From contig NZ_CP014335.1 in NCBI RefSeq assembly GCF_001610955.1, positions 2,241,001 to 2,305,000 of the forward strand: a stretch of 64,000 nucleotides of DNA, read 5' to 3'. The notes beneath the pieces were generated by a model. It did no database searches. It saw nothing but the letters and a program-made list of their open reading frames with translations, and had not been told where the DNA came from. Position 1 is the first letter of the stretch, and each line of letters starts with the position of its first letter. The translations under genes and the position numbers were made by a program. Source of the DNA: Geobacillus thermoleovorans (GTDB taxonomy: Bacteria; Bacillota; Bacilli; Bacillales; Anoxybacillaceae). Shown here in pieces: positions 59,255 to 64,000 of this stretch.

Positions 59255-59282
59255 AAGCGAGCCGACTTTGTCAGCTCGCTTT
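59255..59282 (-). terminator. spoIVB terminator
   Basis: On the minus strand AAAGCGAGC-tgacaaagtcg-GCTCGCTTT then TTC, overlapping the last spoIVB codons. Confidence 0.8.
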
Positions 59283-60566
59283 CTTTTGTTTGCCGTATAG
59301 ATCGATGCCTGCCTCTTGCAGCATCCACTCAATGTGGACGCCATAGCCGGATGTCGGATCGTTCACGAAAACGTGCGTCACTGCGCCGACAAGTTTTCCA
59401 TCCTGAATGATCGGACTGCCGCTCATCCCTTGGACGATGCCCCCTGTTTTCTTTAACAAGCGCGGGTCCGTGACGCGAATCACGAGGCCTTTGGTCGCCG
59501 GAAATTTCTGCGGAATGGTGCTGACAATTTCCACGTCAAACTGCTCGACTTTGTCGTTTTCCACCACTGTCAATATTTTTGCCGGTCCTTCTTTCACTTG
59601 GTTCGCCAAGGCAACCGGGATCGGTTTTGTGAACGGACCGTTCGGCAGTGGTTTGATCAGCTTGCCGAAAATGCCAAACGGGCTGTTGGTGGTGATCGTG
59701 CCGATCACTTCTTCGCCGTCGGAAAAGCGGGCTAATTTTTCACCTGGATTGCCGCTCGTCCCTTTTTCGATCGATGTGACGGTCGAGCGCATAATTTGCC
59801 CGTTTTGCACGACAATCGGCTTTTTCGTATCCATGTCAGAGATGACATGGCCAAGTGCGCCATATGTTTTTGATTTGGGGTCGTAAAATGTCATCGTCCC
59901 GATGCCGGCGGCCGAATCGCGAATGTACAGGCCGATGCGGTACACATCGTCATGCTTGTCTCTCAGCGGAACGAGCTTCACCGTCATGGAGTGCTGATCG
60001 CGCAGAATTTTTAGATGAAGCGGTTTTCCCGTTTTGCCGGCCTCCTCGATGAAAGGGGAAAGGTCGCTCATGTTTTCGATTTTTTGGCCGTTAATGCCGA
60101 TAATGATGTCGCCGACTTGAATGCCGGCTGCCTCTCCCGGCGATTTTTTCCCGTTTTCGGTTTCGACAAGGTGGTAACCGACGACAAGAACGCCGACGGT
60201 ATTGAGCTTGACGCCGATCGATTGTCCGCCGGGAATGACTTTGAGCGTCGGCAGCACGTTGACATCCACTTGCTTGATCGGCATTCCGGCAACCTGCAAC
60301 ATCATCGTTTCATGTCCGCGGCGTTTCGCCTTTACAGACAGAGAACCGTTTTTTCGCTCAATATTGAGCGTTTCGGGAGCGTTTCGGTCATTGACGGCCG
60401 CTTGCACGGGAAGGGAAGCGGCAGGAAATTCAACCGCATCGCCTTCAAACAGGACAAGCTGCTTCGGAATTTGCCAATATTCCTTCATCGGTTTGGAAAA
60501 GGCGATGGCCGTCAATATACCAAGGAGAAGCACTCCTGCGATTTTTCGCGCCGTTTCTTTATTCAA
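59271..60566 (-). CDS. spoIVB: SpoIVB serine peptidase (S55)
   Basis: 431 residues. N-terminal membrane segment ([15 protein letters not shown]), a PDZ domain at ~115-205 ([37 protein letters not shown]), then the S55 peptidase domain with catalytic Ser in [20 protein letters not shown]. Made in the forespore and acting in the intermembrane space, it triggers SpoIVFB processing of pro-sigma-K. The recN-spoIVB-spo0A order is conserved in Bacillaceae. Confidence 0.96.
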   Translation of the reverse strand: MNKETARKIAGVLLLGILTAIAFSKPMKEYWQIPKQLVLFEGDAVEFPAASLPVQAAVNDRNAPETLNIERKNGSLSVKAKRRGHETMMLQVAGMPIKQVDVNVLPTLKVIPGGQSIGVKLNTVGVLVVGYHLVETENGKKSPGEAAGIQVGDIIIGINGQKIENMSDLSPFIEEAGKTGKPLHLKILRDQHSMTVKLVPLRDKHDDVYRIGLYIRDSAAGIGTMTFYDPKSKTYGALGHVISDMDTKKPIVVQNGQIMRSTVTSIEKGTSGNPGEKLARFSDGEEVIGTITTNSPFGIFGKLIKPLPNGPFTKPIPVALANQVKEGPAKILTVVENDKVEQFDVEIVSTIPQKFPATKGLVIRVTDPRLLKKTGGIVQGMSGSPIIQDGKLVGAVTHVFVNDPTSGYGVHIEWMLQEAGIDLYGKQKKAS

Positions 60567-60659
60567 TGTCGTCCACTCTCCTCGCTCCCGCCTACACCAT
60601 GCAAAAACGGTTACAGTTTTAATTTTGCCTGAACCGGGGAAAATATAATCGCCCTGTCG

Positions 60660-60703
60660 ATAAAAAAGCTGCCCGGAATTGGATGGACTTGCATCCGGAC
60701 AGC
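60660..60703 (-). terminator. recN terminator
   Basis: On the minus strand GCTGTCCGGA pairs with TCCGGGCAGC (one G-U), then TTTTTTA. Confidence 0.75.
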
Positions 60704-60839
60704 CGCGCGGCTTTTTGCTTATCTTTATGAAACACCGTAGTTCTCTTAAGGAAAGCGGGCGCCAAGGCAGAACAGGCAGGCGGAATCGGCCCGCTTTGAG
60801 AGGGATGCGCCTCCCCTCGACGAACAGGGGAAACAGGAA

Positions 60840-62561
60840 TCAATGTTTCATTTTCGCCGCCAGTTCCAACAGCTCTTTGGCATGCCGTTTCGTCAATTCC
60901 GTCATCTCGACGCCGGAAATCATCCGCCCGATTTCTTTCACTTTCTCCTCCTCATTGAGCTTCCTCACGACTGTTTTCGTCCGTTCCCCATCCGTCTCTT
61001 TGGCGATCAACAAGTGCGTGTCCGCCATCGCAGCGACTTGCGGCAGATGGGAAATGCAAAGCACTTGCGACTGGCTGGCGATGCGGTAAATTTTTTCCGC
61101 CATTGCCTGGGCGACGCGTCCGCTGACACCGGTGTCGACCTCATCAAAAACAATCGACGTCACTCCTTGATGTTTGGAAAAAATCGTTTTCAACGCCAGC
61201 ATAATGCGCGACAGCTCGCCGCCGGAAGCGACTTTGACGAGCGGTTTTAACGGCTCGCCGACGTTCGTCGAAATGTAAAACTCGACGACATCGATGCCGT
61301 CTTCTTGGAACCTAACCGGCACGCCGTCGACCAAGGGAGCGTCAAGCGATCCTTCGCGCTTGGCAAATACGATGTCAAATTTCGTTTTGTCCATGTACAA
61401 GTCTTTCAGTTCTTGATGAATGCGCTCAATCAGGCGCCGGGCATATGTTTGCCGAACAGCGGTGACGTTTTTCGCCTCCGTGAGCAACTCGTCCGTCACC
61501 AGAGCGAGCTGCTGCTTAAGCTCATGCACATGCGTTTCGCGATTTTCGATTGTCTCGATTTCCTCGGCGATCGTCTCGGCATAGTGCAAAATATCGGCGA
61601 TCGTCGCCCCGTATTTTCGTTTGAGCTGCCCGATTTCCGCGAGACGGCTTTCAATGGCATCGAGCCGCTCTGGGTCGTATTCCATCTCCTCAATTTGATC
61701 GCGCAGCTTGTACATGACTTCCTCGAGCAAATAGTAGCAGTTCGCCGTCGTTTCATGCGCATCTTTGAGCGCTGCATCCATGCCTGCGACGTCATCGAGA
61801 TGGCGCATCGCCTCCCCGATGGAATCAAGCCCGCGTCCCTCTCCGGAGAGGGCCTCATAGCTTTTCTGCAGCGCGGTATAAATTTTTTGAAAATTGACGA
61901 TGCGAACTTTTTCCTCCATCAGCCGCTCGTCCTCGCCCGGCTCGAGCGCCGCCTGCTCGATTTCACGCAGCTGAAACGTCAGCAAATCAAGCCGGTGCGC
62001 CATTTGCTGTTCATTTTCGCTCAGCTTTTTCAATTTGTTTCCGAGCTCCTCATACCGCTCGTAGACGGCGCGGTAGCGAGCAAGCGCCTCTGCCGCCTCT
62101 AGGCCGCCGAACTCGTCTAAAAGCGGCAGATGGCGGGACGGATCCATCAGTTCTTGATGTTCATGCTGGCCGTGAATATCAACAAGCGTCGCCCCGATGT
62201 CGCGCAGCACCGCCGTCGTGACGAGCTTGCCGTTAATGCGGCAGACGCTTTTGCCGTTGGCGAAAATATCGCGGCGCAACACGATCATGCCGTCGCTGGC
62301 GTCGATGCCAACGTCTGCGCATTTTTGCCAGCACGGATGGCGGTCATCATCAAGCAAAAACAGCCCTTCGATTTCCGCCTTTTCCGCTCCAAAGCGGACA
62401 AATTCAGCGGAGCCGCGTCCGCCGATCAACAAATGAATCGCGTCGATGATGATCGATTTGCCGGCTCCCGTTTCGCCGGTTAACACCGTCAGCCCTTTGT
62501 CAAACGACAACGAGAGCGACTCGATAATGGCGAAATTTTTAATCGACAGCTCGGCGAGCAT
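60840..62561 (-). CDS. recN: DNA repair protein RecN
   Basis: 573 residues from the ATG at 62561 (MLAELSIKNFAIIESLSLSF), AGGAGTGG upstream; the frame is open 11 codons more. SMC-like: Walker A GETGAGKSIII, central coiled coil, ABC signature VASGGELSRIMLALK, Walker B TSIVFDEVDTGVSGRVAQ. Organises DNA ends in recombination repair. Confidence 0.97.
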   Translation of the reverse strand: MLAELSIKNFAIIESLSLSFDKGLTVLTGETGAGKSIIIDAIHLLIGGRGSAEFVRFGAEKAEIEGLFLLDDDRHPCWQKCADVGIDASDGMIVLRRDIFANGKSVCRINGKLVTTAVLRDIGATLVDIHGQHEHQELMDPSRHLPLLDEFGGLEAAEALARYRAVYERYEELGNKLKKLSENEQQMAHRLDLLTFQLREIEQAALEPGEDERLMEEKVRIVNFQKIYTALQKSYEALSGEGRGLDSIGEAMRHLDDVAGMDAALKDAHETTANCYYLLEEVMYKLRDQIEEMEYDPERLDAIESRLAEIGQLKRKYGATIADILHYAETIAEEIETIENRETHVHELKQQLALVTDELLTEAKNVTAVRQTYARRLIERIHQELKDLYMDKTKFDIVFAKREGSLDAPLVDGVPVRFQEDGIDVVEFYISTNVGEPLKPLVKVASGGELSRIMLALKTIFSKHQGVTSIVFDEVDTGVSGRVAQAMAEKIYRIASQSQVLCISHLPQVAAMADTHLLIAKETDGERTKTVVRKLNEEEKVKEIGRMISGVEMTELTKRHAKELLELAAKMKH

Positions 62562-62628
62562 TTCACCACTCCTTGCCTGTCCGATTAATTCCACTTTTGA
62601 TTATAGCACGTATGTTCGGATTTGCAAA

Positions 62629-62686
62629 CGAGGACCGCCCTGTCGTTCCGTCCTTGAACGTGGAACGGAAGCTGGGCCGGTCCTCG
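62629..62686 (-). terminator. argR terminator/hairpin
   Basis: CGAGGACCG (62629-62637) and CGGTCCTCG (62678-62686) with an inner GTTCC/GGAAC stem; TTTG follows on the minus strand. Moderate. Confidence 0.55.
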
Positions 62687-62687
62687 C

Positions 62688-63137
62688 CTAGAGCATGGAC
62701 AACAGCTGGTCGGACACTTTTTCCGCATCTTTCGGAGTACGGCAGATGATCAGGCACGTATCGTCGCCGCAAATCGTACCGACGATTTCGTTCCAATCCA
62801 AATTGTCGAGCAAGACGCCGACGGCATGGGCGTTGCCCGGCAGCGTCCGCAACACAAGCAAGTTGCCCGTTCCGTCAAGCTTCACAAACACATCAACAAG
62901 CGCCCGCTTCAGCTTTTGCAGCGGATTGAAGCGCTGGTCGGATGGAAGGCTGTACTTGTAGCGGCCGTTGGCCATCGGCACTTTGACGAGCTGCATTTCT
63001 TTAATGTCGCGCGAGACGGTCGCCTGGGTGACGTTAAAGCCAGCTTCTCTCAGCCGGTCGACAAGCTCGTCTTGCGTTTCAATGTCATGGTTCATAATGA
63101 TTTCGCGAATTTTAATATGCCTTTGCCCTTTGTTCAC
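62688..63137 (-). CDS. argR: Arginine repressor ArgR/AhrC
   Basis: 149 residues. N-terminal winged helix ([36 protein letters not shown]), C-terminal hexamerisation and arginine-binding domain ([34 protein letters not shown]). Represses arginine synthesis and activates catabolism in response to arginine. In its conserved place before recN. Confidence 0.97.
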   Translation of the reverse strand: MNKGQRHIKIREIIMNHDIETQDELVDRLREAGFNVTQATVSRDIKEMQLVKVPMANGRYKYSLPSDQRFNPLQKLKRALVDVFVKLDGTGNLLVLRTLPGNAHAVGVLLDNLDWNEIVGTICGDDTCLIICRTPKDAEKVSDQLLSML

Positions 63138-63193
63138 ATTGCGCCACCTCCCCGCTTTTCAAAGTGCAGAGCAGATTGTCCGTCCCGCCGACG

Positions 63194-64000
63194 CTATTTG
63201 CCGCTTGGCTCCACGCTCCCCGCCCGCAATCGGGCATGCGCCTCGCTCACCACGTCGGCGACGGATGCTGGCAGTCGGTTTTCTCCCTCCCGGTTTCCTC
63301 CAGGATAGGCAGCATGAAGCAAAAATTCAATATTGCCGTCGCCGCCGGTAATCGGTGAATACGTTAAATGAAGAACATCGAACCCTTCCGCGCAGGCGAA
63401 TTGAATGATCGATTCGAGCACTTCCTCGTGAATGTTCGGATCGCGGATGATCCCTTTTTTGCCGACCTTTTCCTTGCCGGCTTCAAACTGCGGCTTGACG
63501 AGAGCAATCACATCGCCGCCCGGCACCATGACCGTCTTGACGACCGGCAAAATGAGCCGCAGCGAAATAAACGAGACATCGATGACAGCTACTTCCGGCA
63601 GCCCTTTCGTAAACTGATCCGGCGTCACGTAGCGGAAGTTCGTCCGCTCCATTACAACGACGCGCTCGTCTTGACGCAGCTTCCAGGCAAGCTGGTTGTA
63701 GCCGACATCGACGGCATACGTCAGCTTCGCCCCATGCTGCAAGGCGCAGTCGGTGAAACCGCCGGTCGACGCGCCGATGTCAAGAACAATTTTATTTTCC
63801 ACGCGAATATGAAACTCGCGCAACGCTTTTTCCAGTTTCAACCCACCGCGGCTGACGTACGGAAGCGGGTTGCCTTTCACCTCAAGCGGAATGTCAACCG
63901 GCACTTTTTCCCCGGGCTTATCGAGTCGAACGTCGTTTGAATAGACAAGCCCGGCCATGATCGCTCGCTTCGCCTTTTCCCGCGTTTCCGCCAGCCCTCG
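63194..64000 (-). CDS. TlyA-family 2'-O-rRNA methyltransferase (5' end outside window)
   Basis: At least 268 residues; the frame is open through the window edge with RGLAETREKAKRAIMAG, the tail of an N-terminal S4 RNA-binding domain. The Rossmann methyltransferase follows: KIVLDIGASTGGFTDCALQH, VAVIDVSFISLRLILPVVKT, LVKPQFEAGKEKVGKKGIIR. Corresponds to B. subtilis yqxC upstream of ahrC. Confidence 0.93.
   Translation of the reverse strand, partial: RGLAETREKAKRAIMAGLVYSNDVRLDKPGEKVPVDIPLEVKGNPLPYVSRGGLKLEKALREFHIRVENKIVLDIGASTGGFTDCALQHGAKLTYAVDVGYNQLAWKLRQDERVVVMERTNFRYVTPDQFTKGLPEVAVIDVSFISLRLILPVVKTVMVPGGDVIALVKPQFEAGKEKVGKKGIIRDPNIHEEVLESIIQFACAEGFDVLHLTYSPITGGDGNIEFLLHAAYPGGNREGENRLPASVADVVSEAHARLRAGSVEPSGK

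Overview
The window is a stretch of a moderately GC-rich Firmicutes chromosome whose gene order (argR-recN-spoIVB-spo0A-...-yqzF-bkdR-ptb-bcd-buk-lpdV-bkdAA-bkdAB-bkdB) follows the Bacillus subtilis yqi/yqx region. Protein sequences, base composition and the methylmalonyl-CoA mutase genes next door point to a thermophilic Geobacillus or close relative. A large AT-rich block with different codon use, about 20.9-58.1 kb, interrupts this backbone. It is a prophage integrated in the 3' end of spo0A.

Host left part (1-20.8 kb, mostly minus strand): a methylmalonyl-CoA mutase operon (mutA-mutB-meaB, the last cut by the window edge), a Uma2-type nuclease beside a decayed HicB-like antitoxin, a lipoprotein-response regulator-kinase operon with coupled starts, then the complete branched-chain keto-acid/amino-acid catabolic operon (ptb-bcd-buk-lpdV-bkdAA-bkdAB-bkdB). 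A near-consensus sigma-54 promoter precedes that operon and its activator BkdR lies just upstream. yqzF, a glycerophosphodiester phosphodiesterase and a YycC-like gene follow. The original spo0A terminator and a 28-codon spo0A remnant (attL) mark the junction.

Prophage (about 20,926-58,067, 37 kb). From the left end: small genes; a regulator; a replication-relaxation/FtsK pair; a set of tiny genes; a ParM-like actin with a ribbon-helix-helix partner and an iterated centromere-like tract; the tail and head module (tape measure, chaperones with a -1 frameshift signal, major tail protein, head-tail proteins, capsid, scaffold, minor head protein, portal, terminase); a resolvase cassette between terL and terS; many small early/late genes, an HNH nuclease, a CAU tRNA and a phage sigma factor; a membrane protein; an SF2-like helicase; a small ParB-like operon; early genes; repressor; a winged-helix replication protein with a probable countertranscript RNA; and a tyrosine integrase at attR. 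The element looks defective as a virus. A 1368-bp insertion sequence splits the head-tail connector gene, with an 8-bp target duplication. No tail-tip, receptor-binding, holin or endolysin genes are visible after the tape measure gene. The replication, partition and integration functions all look intact, so it may persist as a plasmid-like element as well as a prophage.

Host right part (58.07-64 kb, minus strand): spo0A is intact because the phage supplies an identical last 84 bp, and it has a sigma-H promoter and 0A boxes. It is followed by spoIVB, recN, argR (ahrC) and a TlyA-family rRNA methyltransferase cut by the window edge.
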